This document shows positions 25,385 through 35,467 of a stretch of 64,000 bases of DNA, piece after piece. The DNA comes from Lachnospiraceae bacterium (GTDB lineage: Bacteria; Bacillota; Clostridia; Lachnospirales; Lachnospiraceae). The DNA lies in the NCBI GenBank assembly GCA_021770755.1, contig JAETQI010000019.1, forward strand, positions 1 to 64,000, written 5' to 3'. The notes below the pieces were generated by a model. That model made no database searches. It was not told the origin of the DNA and saw only the letters and a program-made list of their open reading frames with translations. The translations under genes were made by a program, and so were the position numbers. Positions within the stretch are counted from its first letter, which is position 1; the number at the start of each line of letters is the position of its first letter.

Positions 25385-27472
25385 ATGTTAGGAAAGATAA
25401 AGGATGCCATACAGGGCAGATTATATAAAAAATGTATAGAGGAGTACGAGAGGGCGCTGCGCTGCCAGACAGACCCGTATCTGCTGTGGATCAGGGAGAA
25501 CGAGCAGACGGATGGGGCGGAGCCGCCGGAGGGGCAGCGGGTGCTGTTTGATATCGTGTACATGCAGGATTGCGGCAGGGATTTCTCCCTGGCAGGCTTT
25601 GACAAGGAGTACATCCTGTTCGTGTCCGAGGAGGGCAGGATCGCCGCGGATGTATATCATGAGATCCCGCAGTATTTTGAGAAGCATAAGGATGTGAATA
25701 TCATCTATGCAGATGAGGACGCGTGGATGCTCGGGGCGAAAAAGGAGATGGATAAGGATCTGGTCAACGATGAGAGCGCGCACCGCATTTTTCCGTGGAC
25801 CAAACCGATGTGGTCGCCGGACACGCTGTTTTCCTTTCTGTATTTTGGCAATATTTTTGCAGTCCGCAGGGAGGCATATCTGGGGCTGGAATGGCTTGGA
25901 GATGCCGATTACCGCAAGAATATATATGATTTCGTGCTCAAGGCGACAGAGCATGGCAAGCGGCCGGGTCATATAGAGAAGATCCTGTTTCACGCCTATG
26001 AGAAGGGCAACAGCAGGGCGGAGATCGAGGACAGGCTCATGCACAGGACGGATCTGATCGGTGTGGGAAAAGCGTATGATTTCATCCGAGAGCGCGCACT
26101 TGCAAGGCGCGGCCTGAGAGGGCAGATGGTCGTGGATCCGCGGACAGGGATCTCCTATCCGGTGTATGAACTGACAGGCAAGCCGCTTGTCAGCATCATC
26201 ATCCCGTCAAAGGACAACCCGGATGTGCTCAAGCAGTGCATCCGCTCGGTGTATGCGCATACGGACTACCCGAATCTTGAGATCATTGTCGTCGATAACG
26301 GGAGCACGGCGAGGGTGCGTGTCGGGCTGGAGAATTTCAGGCAGGAATGCCCGTTCACATACCTGTATGTGCCGATGGAATTCAATTTTTCCAGCATGTG
26401 CAACATCGGCGTGCAGGAGTCAAAGGGTGCGTATATCGTGCTGCTGAACGATGACATGGAAGTGATCGAGGATACGTGGCTGACCAGGATGGTCGGTCAG
26501 GCTTCCCTAAAACATGTCGGAGCGGTCGGCGCAAAGCTTCTGTACCCGGACTCGACGAAGATACAGCATGCCGGGATCAATAATACGCTCTACGGGCCCG
26601 GGCATAAGCTCAAGAAGATGGATGACAGCGAGTCCTATTATTATGGAAGAAACCGCTTTGTGTACGATTTGATCGGTGTCACCGCGGCGTGTCTGGTGAT
26701 GCGCAGGAGCTATTATCTGGCGATCGGCGGACTGTTTGAGGGGCTGGCGGTGGCATACAACGATGTGGATCTGTGTTTCCGGCTGTGCAGCAAGGGGCTG
26801 TACAATGTCCAGAGGAACGATGTCGTGCTGTATCACCATGAATCGCTCAGCCGCGGGGACGACCTCCAGGATGAGGCGAAGCTAAAGCGCCTGCTGGCGG
26901 AGAAGGATATCCTGTATAAGCGGCATCCGAAGTTTTACAGGAAGGATCCGTTTATCGGGACGCTCCTAAACAGCGGGGAGCCGGAGTATAGCTGCCGCTG
27001 GCTCGAGCGGTATGAGCTTGTTAACATATTTGACTCTGACGACATGCTTGCCGAATCCAAGAAACTGCCCTCGCTGGAAAGCATGAATCAGGCGATCATG
27101 GTCACAGTGGAGGACTGCGGCAGGGAGAACTTTGCAAAGGCTGTGACCAGAAACGGTCAGAAGAAAAAGACATACTATCTCATCAAGGGCTGGGCGTACG
27201 TGCCGGGTGTGGACAATGCGCGCTACCGGTTTAAGATCCTTCTCGTAAACAGCAGCGGCAAAGTGTGGGAGCTGCCGGTTCAGAGACGCTATCGCAAGGA
27301 TGTGGCGGCGATCCTGCCGGATGAGACGAATGTGGAGCTGACAGGCTTCTGCAACTGGATCTTTGAGGGGGCGCTGCCGGCAGACACGTATGAGCTGTGG
27401 ATGACCGCAAAGGACGGCTGTTCCAGACAACGGCTGTACCGGAGCATGGAGAAGACGTTGACGATTGAATAA
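25385..27472 (+). CDS. Large GT2 glycosyltransferase, paralogue 1
   Basis: A 695-residue cytoplasmic protein. Residues 1-250 form an N-terminal domain with IIYADEDAWML and SPDTLFSFLYFGNIFAVRRE that resembles a partial GT-A fold. A full GT2 domain follows from about 268 to 480, with VSIIIPSKDNPDVLKQCI, IIVVDNGST, LLNDDMEV and GAKLLYPDSTKIQHAG. The donor-site region contains YNDVDLCFRL and HHESLSRGDD. A C-terminal domain of about 130 residues ends the protein. It is a paralogue of the next two genes. RgpF/Rfb-type rhamnosyltransferases are plausible relatives, since dTDP-rhamnose genes lie close by, but the sugar is unproven. Confidence 0.88.
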   Translation: MLGKIKDAIQGRLYKKCIEEYERALRCQTDPYLLWIRENEQTDGAEPPEGQRVLFDIVYMQDCGRDFSLAGFDKEYILFVSEEGRIAADVYHEIPQYFEKHKDVNIIYADEDAWMLGAKKEMDKDLVNDESAHRIFPWTKPMWSPDTLFSFLYFGNIFAVRREAYLGLEWLGDADYRKNIYDFVLKATEHGKRPGHIEKILFHAYEKGNSRAEIEDRLMHRTDLIGVGKAYDFIRERALARRGLRGQMVVDPRTGISYPVYELTGKPLVSIIIPSKDNPDVLKQCIRSVYAHTDYPNLEIIVVDNGSTARVRVGLENFRQECPFTYLYVPMEFNFSSMCNIGVQESKGAYIVLLNDDMEVIEDTWLTRMVGQASLKHVGAVGAKLLYPDSTKIQHAGINNTLYGPGHKLKKMDDSESYYYGRNRFVYDLIGVTAACLVMRRSYYLAIGGLFEGLAVAYNDVDLCFRLCSKGLYNVQRNDVVLYHHESLSRGDDLQDEAKLKRLLAEKDILYKRHPKFYRKDPFIGTLLNSGEPEYSCRWLERYELVNIFDSDDMLAESKKLPSLESMNQAIMVTVEDCGRENFAKAVTRNGQKKKTYYLIKGWAYVPGVDNARYRFKILLVNSSGKVWELPVQRRYRKDVAAILPDETNVELTGFCNWIFEGALPADTYELWMTAKDGCSRQRLYRSMEKTLTIE

Positions 27473-29618
27473 AAAGATAATGAAAATGAACGGATATGAA
27501 CAGGAACTTTTTGCACAAAGGACACCATACCTGCAGTGGCTGAAACGACAGGATGCAGCGCTGGACATGCGGTATGGGCAGCATCTGAAGCAGGGCGCTT
27601 TAGGGAAGCAGATACACACGCTTCCCTTTTCTTCGTGTATGGACAATATACAGATCCCCGGGGAGCTGCGTGACGACGGGATCGGCCTGTTTGTAAGGGA
27701 AGGCGGCGCACTGTCCCGATACGCGCAGGCGGTGTTTTCGGATACATTTCTGGCGTCCCCGGATGTAGTCCTGGCATATGCGGATGAGGATTACAGGGGG
27801 AGCCTTGGGGAACTGTACGGGATCGGAGGAGCAACAGGCGCGGAAGAAACCGTGGGAGCGCCCTGGTTTAAACCTGATTTCTCGCCGGATACGCTTGCGT
27901 CCTTTTTCTATATCGGCAGCGTGTTCGCCGTCAGGGGCAGTCAGATCCTGGAAACGGCAGAAAGGTATGGGAGCGATATCAGCATTTACGAGATGGTCTG
28001 CAGGATCTTTATGGAAGCGATCGGGACAGACGGGATCGTCCATATACCGAAGGTATTGTACACGAATGACCGTCTGGCAGATACGGAAAAGATCGAAAGC
28101 TCGGATAAGATCCGGTCCTTGTATGAGGCAGGCTGCGGGAGGCAGGCTGCGGGCGCGGGGTGCGATAAGGTATCGATTGTTATTCCGAGTAAGGATCACG
28201 CGGAGGTATTGTGCAAGTGCCTGGAAACGCTGGTGCTGTACACGGATTACAGTTGTTATGAAATCATTGTTGTGGACAATGGCAGCAGCCCGGAACAGAA
28301 GATGTGCATAACACGCATGATCGAGGCGCTGCGGCGTGATAAGCCCGGTCTGTCAGTGCGGTATCTGTATCGGGAGAGCGCGTTTAATTTCTCTGCAATG
28401 TGCAATGCGGGCGCGCGGCTGGCAGAGGGGGAGCATCTGCTGTTTCTGAACGATGATATCGAGATCATGGACACCACAGACGGCAGGCAGTGGCTTGACA
28501 GGATGCTGGTCTATGGCAGGAAGTCTCATGTGGGCGCGGTCGGTGCAAAGCTGTATTATCCTGCCGGAGAAGAAAAAAACGCGTGTTATAAGATCCAGCA
28601 TGCAGGGATCACCAACATGGGGATCGGTCCGGCGCACAAGCTGTGCGGCATGGCGGACGAGGGGTGCCTGTACCATGGACACAACACGCAAAACTATGAT
28701 ATGATCGCGGTCACTGCGGCGTGTATGCTGATCCGCAAGCACCTGTTTGACAGCGCGGGCGGTTTTGACGAAAATTTTCCGGTAGCGTACAATGATGTGG
28801 AGCTATGCTTTCGGCTGTATCAGCAGGGATATTTCAATGTGCAGGTCAATGAGGCGGTGCTGATTCACCATGAATCCCTCAGCAGGGGACAGGACACTTC
28901 CCCGGAAAAGAGGCGGCGCCTGTCGGCGGAGCGGGAGAAGCTCTACCGGAAATATCCGTCACTGAATGCGAGGGATCCCTTTTACAGCCCCAATCTCGTA
29001 CAGTGGAAGCGGGATGCGCAATATAACACAGGATATTTATATGCCTTTGACCGACAGGCGCAACCCGTGCCGCCTGAAAACAGCCGGGTATTGTTCAGAA
29101 AGGCGGATATCAGGAACCTGCTGCATGCAAAATGCGCACCGGCGGCAAAGCTGTACGACTGCCTGACCGGGTATCATGACCTGATGCTGCATATTGATAA
29201 CATTTGTTATGGCGATGGCATACCCGAGGAAGAAAAAGCCGATAATAACGATAATAAAAGGATCGGCGGCAATATTATGATCGAGGGCTGGTGCGCGGTC
29301 AGGAATGCCGACAACGCGGGGCTGTCCCGGAAACTATGGCTCATTGACGGGGGGCAGGATCACAAAAACGTATATGCGTTTGATATCGCGCCGAAGCTGA
29401 GGGAGGACGTCGCGGCGCTGCTGGAACAGGACAGCAGGAGCAGAACGAGAAATACGGCGCTCTCAGGCATACAGGTGAACATTGCAGGGTGCGTTTTAAA
29501 GCCGGGAACATACAGCGTCGGCGTGGTCTGCGGGAATAAACTGATCTGTGATCCGCAAAAGTATGTCGTCGTACCGGATGAGGAGACCGGTCAGGGTACT
29601 AAAGAAAAGGGACTGTGA
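27465..29618 (+). CDS. Large GT2 glycosyltransferase, paralogue 2
   Basis: A 717-residue protein with the same layout as the preceding gene: an N-terminal region with YADEDYRGS and SPDTLASFFYIGSVFAVRG, a GT2 domain from about 230 to 460 (VSIVIPSKDHAEVLCKCL, IIVVDNGSS, FLNDDIEI, GAKLYYPAG, YNDVELCFRL, HHESLSRGQD), and a C-terminal region with an INNER-type beta domain from about 560 on. The TTG at 27465 lies 12 bases after GGAGA and overlaps the previous stop by eight bases; ATG at 27480 or 27486 are alternatives. Tandem duplication followed by divergence is likely. The two enzymes probably add different linkages in one repeat unit. Confidence 0.86.
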   Translation: MNKKIMKMNGYEQELFAQRTPYLQWLKRQDAALDMRYGQHLKQGALGKQIHTLPFSSCMDNIQIPGELRDDGIGLFVREGGALSRYAQAVFSDTFLASPDVVLAYADEDYRGSLGELYGIGGATGAEETVGAPWFKPDFSPDTLASFFYIGSVFAVRGSQILETAERYGSDISIYEMVCRIFMEAIGTDGIVHIPKVLYTNDRLADTEKIESSDKIRSLYEAGCGRQAAGAGCDKVSIVIPSKDHAEVLCKCLETLVLYTDYSCYEIIVVDNGSSPEQKMCITRMIEALRRDKPGLSVRYLYRESAFNFSAMCNAGARLAEGEHLLFLNDDIEIMDTTDGRQWLDRMLVYGRKSHVGAVGAKLYYPAGEEKNACYKIQHAGITNMGIGPAHKLCGMADEGCLYHGHNTQNYDMIAVTAACMLIRKHLFDSAGGFDENFPVAYNDVELCFRLYQQGYFNVQVNEAVLIHHESLSRGQDTSPEKRRRLSAEREKLYRKYPSLNARDPFYSPNLVQWKRDAQYNTGYLYAFDRQAQPVPPENSRVLFRKADIRNLLHAKCAPAAKLYDCLTGYHDLMLHIDNICYGDGIPEEEKADNNDNKRIGGNIMIEGWCAVRNADNAGLSRKLWLIDGGQDHKNVYAFDIAPKLREDVAALLEQDSRSRTRNTALSGIQVNIAGCVLKPGTYSVGVVCGNKLICDPQKYVVVPDEETGQGTKEKGL

Positions 29619-29636
29619 GATGGAAAGGTGTGAAGC

Positions 29637-31661
29637 ATGATGGCAAATGATAATAACCAGAATCAGAATAAAGAAGAGCGGGATGCGCAATTCTATAGAC
29701 AGGCGTACGAGAAGGAGAAGGCGCGCGCAGCTTCCCTTGCGGGCAGGCTTGCGGATGCCAGGAACGAGGCGGACAGCCTGCAGTTCCAACTGGACCGCAT
29801 CAAGAACAATCCGCTGTGGAAGGCGTCAAAGCCCCTGCGCCAGACAATGCACTGGGGGATCAGAAACTACAGGCGCCTCAGGAATCTGGGCGGGCCAAAG
29901 GGGATCGTCCGGAAACTGCAGCAGAAGAGGATCGAGGCGGAGGCAAAAAAGCTCCACGGCACAGCGAGCTTTCCCACGCCGGAGGAGGCACAGCGGCAGC
30001 GGGACGCGAAGTTTGACCGCATGGTGAAGATCAGCATCCTGGTGCCCTTGTGGAACAATCAGCGGGAATTCCAGATCCAGATGATCGAGTCCGTGATGAA
30101 CCAGACCTATCAGAACTGGGAGCTGTGTCTGGCGGACGGTTCCGACGAGGAGCATGGTTATATCGGAGAGATCTGCAGGGAGTACGCCGCGCGCGCGGAG
30201 GGCAGGATCGTCTACCGCAAGCTCGACAGGAACGGAGGAATCTCCGGAAATACCAACGAGTGCCTGAAACTCGCGACGGGCGAGTACATCGGTCTGTTTG
30301 ACCAGGATGATATCCTGCATCCGGGTGCCTTGTATGAGTATGTGAAAGTGATCAACGAGGAGGGCGCGGATTATATATACTGTGACGAGACGACGTTCAA
30401 GGGGGACAGCATCGACAATATGATCACGCTGCACTTCAAACCGGACTTTGCGCCAGACAATCTCAGGGCAAACAATTACATCTGTCATTTCAGCGTGTTC
30501 TCGCGGAAACTGCTGGAGGGGACAGAACTGTTCCGCAGCGGTTTTGACGGCAGCCAGGATCACGATATGATCCTGCGGCTGACCGCCAGGGCAAAGAAGG
30601 TCGTACATGTGCCGAAGCTTCTGTACTACTGGCGTTCCCACAAGGCGAGCACGGCGAGCGATATCAGCGCCAAACCCTACGCGATCGCCGCGGCGAAGGG
30701 TGCCGTGGCGGATCACCTGACCAGGTGCGGCTTCAAGAACTTTGAGATCAAGAGCACCAGGGCGTTTGACACGATCTTTGAGATCAAATACGAGATCAAG
30801 AGCGAGGACAGGATCTCGATCCTGATCCCGAATAAGGATCATGCGGAGGATCTGCGGCGCTGTATCGATTCGATCAGGGAGCGCAGCACGTACGGGAATT
30901 ACGAGATCATCGTCATCGAGAATAACAGCGCGGACAGGGAGATCTTTGCCTATTATGACACGCTGAAAAAGCAAAAAAATATAACAGTAGTTACTTATCC
31001 GGGCGAGGCAGAGGGAGACTTTAATTATGCGAAGATCAACAACTTTGGTGCGCGCTATGCGACAGGGAAATATCTGCTGTTATTGAATAACGATACGCAG
31101 GTGATCTCCATGAACTGGCTGGAGGCGATGCTGATGTATGCGCAGCGCCCCGACGTGGGAGCAGTCGGCGCAAAGCTCTACTACGGCGACCGCACGATAC
31201 AGCACGCCGGCGTGGTGATCGGGCTTGGGGCGCACCGGACAGCGGGACATACGCACTACAAGATCAACTATGACAACCTCGGATACATGGGGAGGCTCTG
31301 TTATGCGCAGAACGTCTCGGCGGTGACGGGCGCCTGCCTGATGGTCAGAAAGAGCATCTACGACGCGCTCGGCGGGCTGGACGAGATGTTTGCGGTGGCG
31401 CTCAACGACGTGGATTTCTGTCTGCGCATCCGGAAGAACGGCTATCTGAACGTGTTCACGCCGTTTGCCGAGCTGTATCATTTCGAGTCGGCGTCGCGCG
31501 GCAGCGATGTCAGGGACGAGAAGAAGGCGGAGCGCTACGAGGCGGAGTCCGAGCTGTTCCGCGAGCGCTGGAAAGCGCTGCTGGCAAAAGGGGATCCCTA
31601 CTACAACCCGAATTTTTCACTCGACCGCAGCGATTATTCGCTGAAAACGGATCGAGATTAA
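29637..31661 (+). CDS. Two-domain GT2 glycosyltransferase with N-terminal coiled coil, paralogue 3
   Basis: A 674-residue protein. Residues 15-65 are a charged heptad-like helix likely to form a coiled coil. Two GT2 domains follow: the first near 130-330 (ISILVPLWNNQREFQIQMI, LADGSDEE, LFDQDDILHPGAL), the second near 390-620 (ISILIPNKDHAEDLRRCI, VIENNSAD, LLNNDTQVI, GAKLYYGDRTIQHAG, LNDVDFCLRI). Both domains keep their acidic metal motif, so the enzyme may be bifunctional and add two sugars in turn. It completes a run of three related enzymes after the exporter. A tail of NPNFSLDRSDYS ends the protein, as in other Rgp-like transferases. Confidence 0.88.
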   Translation: MMANDNNQNQNKEERDAQFYRQAYEKEKARAASLAGRLADARNEADSLQFQLDRIKNNPLWKASKPLRQTMHWGIRNYRRLRNLGGPKGIVRKLQQKRIEAEAKKLHGTASFPTPEEAQRQRDAKFDRMVKISILVPLWNNQREFQIQMIESVMNQTYQNWELCLADGSDEEHGYIGEICREYAARAEGRIVYRKLDRNGGISGNTNECLKLATGEYIGLFDQDDILHPGALYEYVKVINEEGADYIYCDETTFKGDSIDNMITLHFKPDFAPDNLRANNYICHFSVFSRKLLEGTELFRSGFDGSQDHDMILRLTARAKKVVHVPKLLYYWRSHKASTASDISAKPYAIAAAKGAVADHLTRCGFKNFEIKSTRAFDTIFEIKYEIKSEDRISILIPNKDHAEDLRRCIDSIRERSTYGNYEIIVIENNSADREIFAYYDTLKKQKNITVVTYPGEAEGDFNYAKINNFGARYATGKYLLLLNNDTQVISMNWLEAMLMYAQRPDVGAVGAKLYYGDRTIQHAGVVIGLGAHRTAGHTHYKINYDNLGYMGRLCYAQNVSAVTGACLMVRKSIYDALGGLDEMFAVALNDVDFCLRIRKNGYLNVFTPFAELYHFESASRGSDVRDEKKAERYEAESELFRERWKALLAKGDPYYNPNFSLDRSDYSLKTDRD

Positions 31662-31685
31662 ATTTGGCTAAATGTGCGTATAAAC

Positions 31686-31714
31686 TTGAAAAATTTCCAA
31701 ATTTTTGGTTTAAT
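31686..31714 (+). promoter_or_regulatory. Sigma-A type promoter for phosphoglucomutase
   Basis: TTGAAA (31686-31691) and TTTAAT (31709-31714) with a 17-base spacer. The start codon is at 31778 behind GGAGG. It shows that the mutase can be expressed apart from the glycosyltransferase operon. Confidence 0.6.
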
Positions 31715-31777
31715 AGAAGAGGAATATAGTGCAAATTGATGGCGCACTGATTTTAAAAAGAATGTGGAGGTAGCAGT

Positions 31778-33505
31778 ATGGGTTTTATGGATGAATTTAA
31801 TTTCTGGCTGAGTGATGATTACTTTGACCAGGCAACAAAGGATGAGCTCTTAAAGATCAAGGATAATGAGAGCGAGATCGAGGAGCGCTTTTACAAGGAG
31901 CTTGAGTTTGGTACTGGCGGACTTCGGGGTGTGATCGGTGCCGGCACGAACCGCATGAACATCTACACTGTGAGAAAGGCATCGCAGGGACTGGCAAACT
32001 ATATCATCAAGGCAGGCGGACAGGAGAAAGGGATCGCGATCGCTTACGATTCGCGTTTCATGTCGCCGGAGTTTGCCGATGAGGCGGCGCTGTGCATGGC
32101 GGCAAACGGGATCAAGGCGTATGTGTTCGAGTCGCTCAGACCGACACCGGAGCTTTCCTTTGCGCTGAGAACGCTTGGCTGCATCTCCGGTATCGTGATC
32201 ACGGCAAGCCATAATCCGCCGGAGTACAACGGCTATAAAGTATACTGGGAGGACGGTGCACAGATCACGGCGCCCAAGGACAAGGACATCATCGGCGAGG
32301 TAAAGGCTGTGACAGACTACCACACGGTGAAGACGATGGACAAGCAGGAAGCCATCAATGCAGGGCTGTATCAGGTGATCGGCGAGGAGATCGACGATGC
32401 GTACATGGCAGAGCTCAAGAAACAGATCATCCATCCGGACGTCATCAAGGCGGTTGCGGACGATATCCGGATCGTGTACACACCGCTGTGCGGGACAGGT
32501 AACAAGCCGGTGAGAAGGATCCTCTCCGAGCTTGGATTTAAGAATGTATATGTCGTTCCCGAGCAGGAGAATCCCGATCCGAAGTTCACGACACTGGATT
32601 ATCCGAATCCCGAGGATCCCAAGGCGTTTACATATGCCTTGAAGCTCGCAAAGGAAAAGAACGCGGATATCGTGCTCGCGACGGATCCGGATGCGGACAG
32701 ACTTGGCATCTACGCGCTGGATACGAAGAGCGGGGAGTACAAGGCGTTCACAGGCAATATGTCCGGTATGCTGATCGCAGAGTATATCTTGAGGGAGCGC
32801 AAGGCGACAGGCACGATGCCGGAGAATCCTGCGCTTGTCACAACGATCGTGACGACAAACATGACGGCTCCGATCACGCAGGCATACGGCGTGAAACTGA
32901 TCGAGGTGCTCACAGGATTCAAGTTTATCGGCGAGCAGATCAAGCTGTTTGAGCAGACCGGCTCCAACAACTATGTATTTGGCCTTGAGGAGAGCTATGG
33001 CTGCCTTGCGGGAACACACGCGAGGGACAAGGACGCTGTCGTGGCTGTGATGTGTCTGTGCGAGGTTGCCGCATGGTGCAAGAAGAACGGCATGACACTG
33101 TACGACATGATGCTCGAGCTCTATGAGAAGTACGGCTACTACAAGGAGACACAGTATGCGATCACGATGAAGGGCATCGACGGCTCGAAGCAGATCGCGG
33201 CGCTGATGGATAAGTTCAGGAACAATCCGCCAAGGAAGTTTGGCGAGCTTGATGTGGTGCGCGTGAGAGATTATGAGAACGACGTCGTCACAGAACTGGA
33301 GTCCGGCAAGACCTATCCGACAGGGCTGCCGAAGTCAAACGTGCTCTACTTTGACCTGACGAACGATTCATGGTGCTGTGCAAGACCTTCCGGCACAGAG
33401 CCCAAGATCAAGTTCTACATGGGTGTCAAGGGAACGAGCCTTGAGGATGCGCAGAAGAAGGTAGAAGACCTGACAAACGAAGTCAAGGCTGTTATAGAAG
33501 AATAG
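31778..33505 (+). CDS. Alpha-phosphoglucomutase/phosphomannomutase
   Basis: A 575-residue phosphohexomutase that interconverts glucose-6-phosphate and glucose-1-phosphate (or the mannose forms). The phosphoserine loop TASHNPPEYNGYK lies near residues 143-155, the metal loop DPDADRLG near 304-311, the sugar-binding GLEESYG near 407 and the phosphate-binding RPSGTEPKIKFY near 533. Length is that of the Bacillus PgcA type rather than the shorter GlmM. Its product feeds RmlA and other nucleotide-sugar enzymes of this locus. It is followed by a clear terminator. Confidence 0.95.
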   Translation: MGFMDEFNFWLSDDYFDQATKDELLKIKDNESEIEERFYKELEFGTGGLRGVIGAGTNRMNIYTVRKASQGLANYIIKAGGQEKGIAIAYDSRFMSPEFADEAALCMAANGIKAYVFESLRPTPELSFALRTLGCISGIVITASHNPPEYNGYKVYWEDGAQITAPKDKDIIGEVKAVTDYHTVKTMDKQEAINAGLYQVIGEEIDDAYMAELKKQIIHPDVIKAVADDIRIVYTPLCGTGNKPVRRILSELGFKNVYVVPEQENPDPKFTTLDYPNPEDPKAFTYALKLAKEKNADIVLATDPDADRLGIYALDTKSGEYKAFTGNMSGMLIAEYILRERKATGTMPENPALVTTIVTTNMTAPITQAYGVKLIEVLTGFKFIGEQIKLFEQTGSNNYVFGLEESYGCLAGTHARDKDAVVAVMCLCEVAAWCKKNGMTLYDMMLELYEKYGYYKETQYAITMKGIDGSKQIAALMDKFRNNPPRKFGELDVVRVRDYENDVVTELESGKTYPTGLPKSNVLYFDLTNDSWCCARPSGTEPKIKFYMGVKGTSLEDAQKKVEDLTNEVKAVIEE

Positions 33506-33519
33506 GGATAACAGGCGGA

Positions 33520-33560
33520 AACCGGACGGCACAGACACGCCGTCTGGTTTCGTTTCTTTA
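33520..33560 (+). terminator. Rho-independent terminator after phosphoglucomutase
   Basis: An 11-base stem (33520-33530 with 33539-33549, one G-T pair) closes an eight-base loop and is followed by a T-rich run (TTTCGTTTCTTT). It ends 66 bases before the gtrA-like gene. Confidence 0.82.
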
Positions 33561-33625
33561 CGGAATCTTAATTCACAAAATCTTAATCTTAGGAGATCAA
33601 AAGTTTGCGATAGGAGTATGTATTT

Positions 33626-34081
33626 ATGAAAAGATTATTTGCGCAGATCATGAAATTCGGCATGGTGGGTGTGGTCTGCTTTGGCATTGACTATGTGATC
33701 GGTTATTCAGTGATGAAAATTATTGTGAAGCTGGGCGGCGAATCCGTGTTCGAATTTGCCTCGATGGCAGGTTCGGCGCTGGGATTTACAGTTTCCGTGA
33801 TCATAAATTATATCCTGAGCTTCAAGTTTGTCTTTGAGCGGAAGGAAGAACTCGACCGCAGGAAAGAGTTTGTCGCATTTATCATATTGAGCGTGATCGG
33901 CCTTGGCCTGAATCAACTGATCATCTGGATCTGTGTGGGACCGGTCTACGGCAATATCGCGTTTCTGCGGGAATTGTTAAATTATGATCTTGCGTACACG
34001 GGCGCGAAAGTGATCGCGACCGCGATCGTGATGGTCTACAACTTTGTCACCAGAAAGATCTTTCTGGAAAAGAAATCATAA
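33626..34081 (+). CDS. GtrA family membrane protein
   Basis: A 151-residue protein with four membrane helices. It opens with FGMVGVVCFGIDYVIGYSVM and has the family block GFTVSVIINYILSFKFVF near residues 54-71 and NFVTRKIFL at the end. GtrA-type proteins are thought to help move or position polyprenyl-linked sugars. It lies between phosphoglucomutase and two GT2 genes. The GtrB partner may be one of the enzymes at the left end of the window. Confidence 0.9.
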   Translation: MKRLFAQIMKFGMVGVVCFGIDYVIGYSVMKIIVKLGGESVFEFASMAGSALGFTVSVIINYILSFKFVFERKEELDRRKEFVAFIILSVIGLGLNQLIIWICVGPVYGNIAFLRELLNYDLAYTGAKVIATAIVMVYNFVTRKIFLEKKS

Positions 34082-34108
34082 CAAGAAACGTAAAAAGAGG
34101 AAGTTATT

Positions 34109-35464
34109 ATGTCACTGACACAAAATATCAAAAAGACGATCAACTACAGTAAGAAAAACGGCTACGGCGAGGCAGTCGTTGCGGCGTGGGAGCGGGTGAC
34201 GGCAAAGTACTATGCGGATTATGACTACCGTGCGCCGGATCAGGACACGCTAGAGCGCCAGCGAGCGGATCAGGGTGTGTCAGATGTGAAATTCTCGATA
34301 CTCGTACCGGCGTATGAGACGCAGGAGGTCTATATGGGCGCGCTGATCGATAGCTGTATCGGGCAGACTTATGCGAACTGGGAGCTTGTCATCGCGGACG
34401 GGAGCACGACCGATATCGTCCAGCGGACAGTGGAGAGGTATCAGGATGCGCGCATCCGGTACGCAAGGCTTGCGGGAAATGACGGCATTGCCGAGAACAC
34501 AAACCGGGCGATCGAGATCGCCACAGGAGATTATTATGGCCTGCTGGACCATGACGATCTGCTGACGGCGGACGCCCTGTACGAGATGGCGCTTGCCGTG
34601 CAGGAGCGCAGGCCGGTCCTTGCGTATTCCGACGAGGACAAATGCGACGAATCCGGGAAGCGTTTCTATGATCCGCACATCAAGCTTGACTTTAATCTGG
34701 ATCTGCTCCTGACGAACAATTACGTGTGTCATTTTATGGTCGTCCGTGCCGATATCCTCAAAAAACTACAGGTCAGAAGAGAGTATGACGGATCGCAGGA
34801 CTATGATATCATTCTCCGGGTAGTCGCCAGCCGGCTGATGAAGGAGAAGGAAAATAAGGAGACAGAACCGATCGAGCATGCCATCGTGCATGTGCCAAAA
34901 GTGCTGTACCACTGGCGCTGTCATGAAAATTCCACGGCGGACAACCCGCAGAGCAAGATGTACGCCTATGAGGCGGGCAAAAAGGCGTTGATCGACTTCG
35001 CGTCGCGCATGGGATGGAAGGTGCATGTCCGTCACAATAAGCATCTGGGCTTTTACCGCATCGAGTACGGGGAGAGTGTGCTGACACACAGGCCGGATCT
35101 GGCGGCAGTGGGCGGTTTTGTCGCCAGACACGGCAGGGTGGCGTCAGGCATCTACAAAGGGCAGCCGCTGCTGTATGCCGGCTATATGAACCGGATGGAT
35201 CTGTATCAGAATGTGAGGCAGCTCGATATCCGCAATATGGCTGTCAACAAGGCATATCAGGGCGTTTATGAGGAGATCACGGGACATCCTTATGTGAGTA
35301 CGCTCTGTACGGAGAACAGGGAGCTGCCGCAGTGGATGCAGGAGCTGGAGCGGACGGCAGGAGGGGAAGAGAGGCTTGCGCAGCTTGGCGAGGCGCTCTG
35401 CGCGAGACTGACTGCGGAGGGCGAAAGGCTCCTGCTCGATCCGGTGTGTGTGAGGAAGATATAG
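34109..35464 (+). CDS. GT2 glycosyltransferase
   Basis: A 451-residue GT2 protein. After a basic N-terminus of about 55 residues comes a GT-A domain with FSILVPAYETQEVYMGALI, VIADGSTTDI near 93 and GLLDHDDLLTADALYEM near 149. An AYSDEDKCDE stretch and a GSQDYDIILRV motif follow, close in pattern to the first domain of the protein at 29.6 kb. A C-terminal region of about 160 residues has no recognised domain. It probably builds the same surface polymer; the sugar is unknown. Confidence 0.87.
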   Translation: MSLTQNIKKTINYSKKNGYGEAVVAAWERVTAKYYADYDYRAPDQDTLERQRADQGVSDVKFSILVPAYETQEVYMGALIDSCIGQTYANWELVIADGSTTDIVQRTVERYQDARIRYARLAGNDGIAENTNRAIEIATGDYYGLLDHDDLLTADALYEMALAVQERRPVLAYSDEDKCDESGKRFYDPHIKLDFNLDLLLTNNYVCHFMVVRADILKKLQVRREYDGSQDYDIILRVVASRLMKEKENKETEPIEHAIVHVPKVLYHWRCHENSTADNPQSKMYAYEAGKKALIDFASRMGWKVHVRHNKHLGFYRIEYGESVLTHRPDLAAVGGFVARHGRVASGIYKGQPLLYAGYMNRMDLYQNVRQLDIRNMAVNKAYQGVYEEITGHPYVSTLCTENRELPQWMQELERTAGGEERLAQLGEALCARLTAEGERLLLDPVCVRKI

Positions 35465-35467
35465 ATT

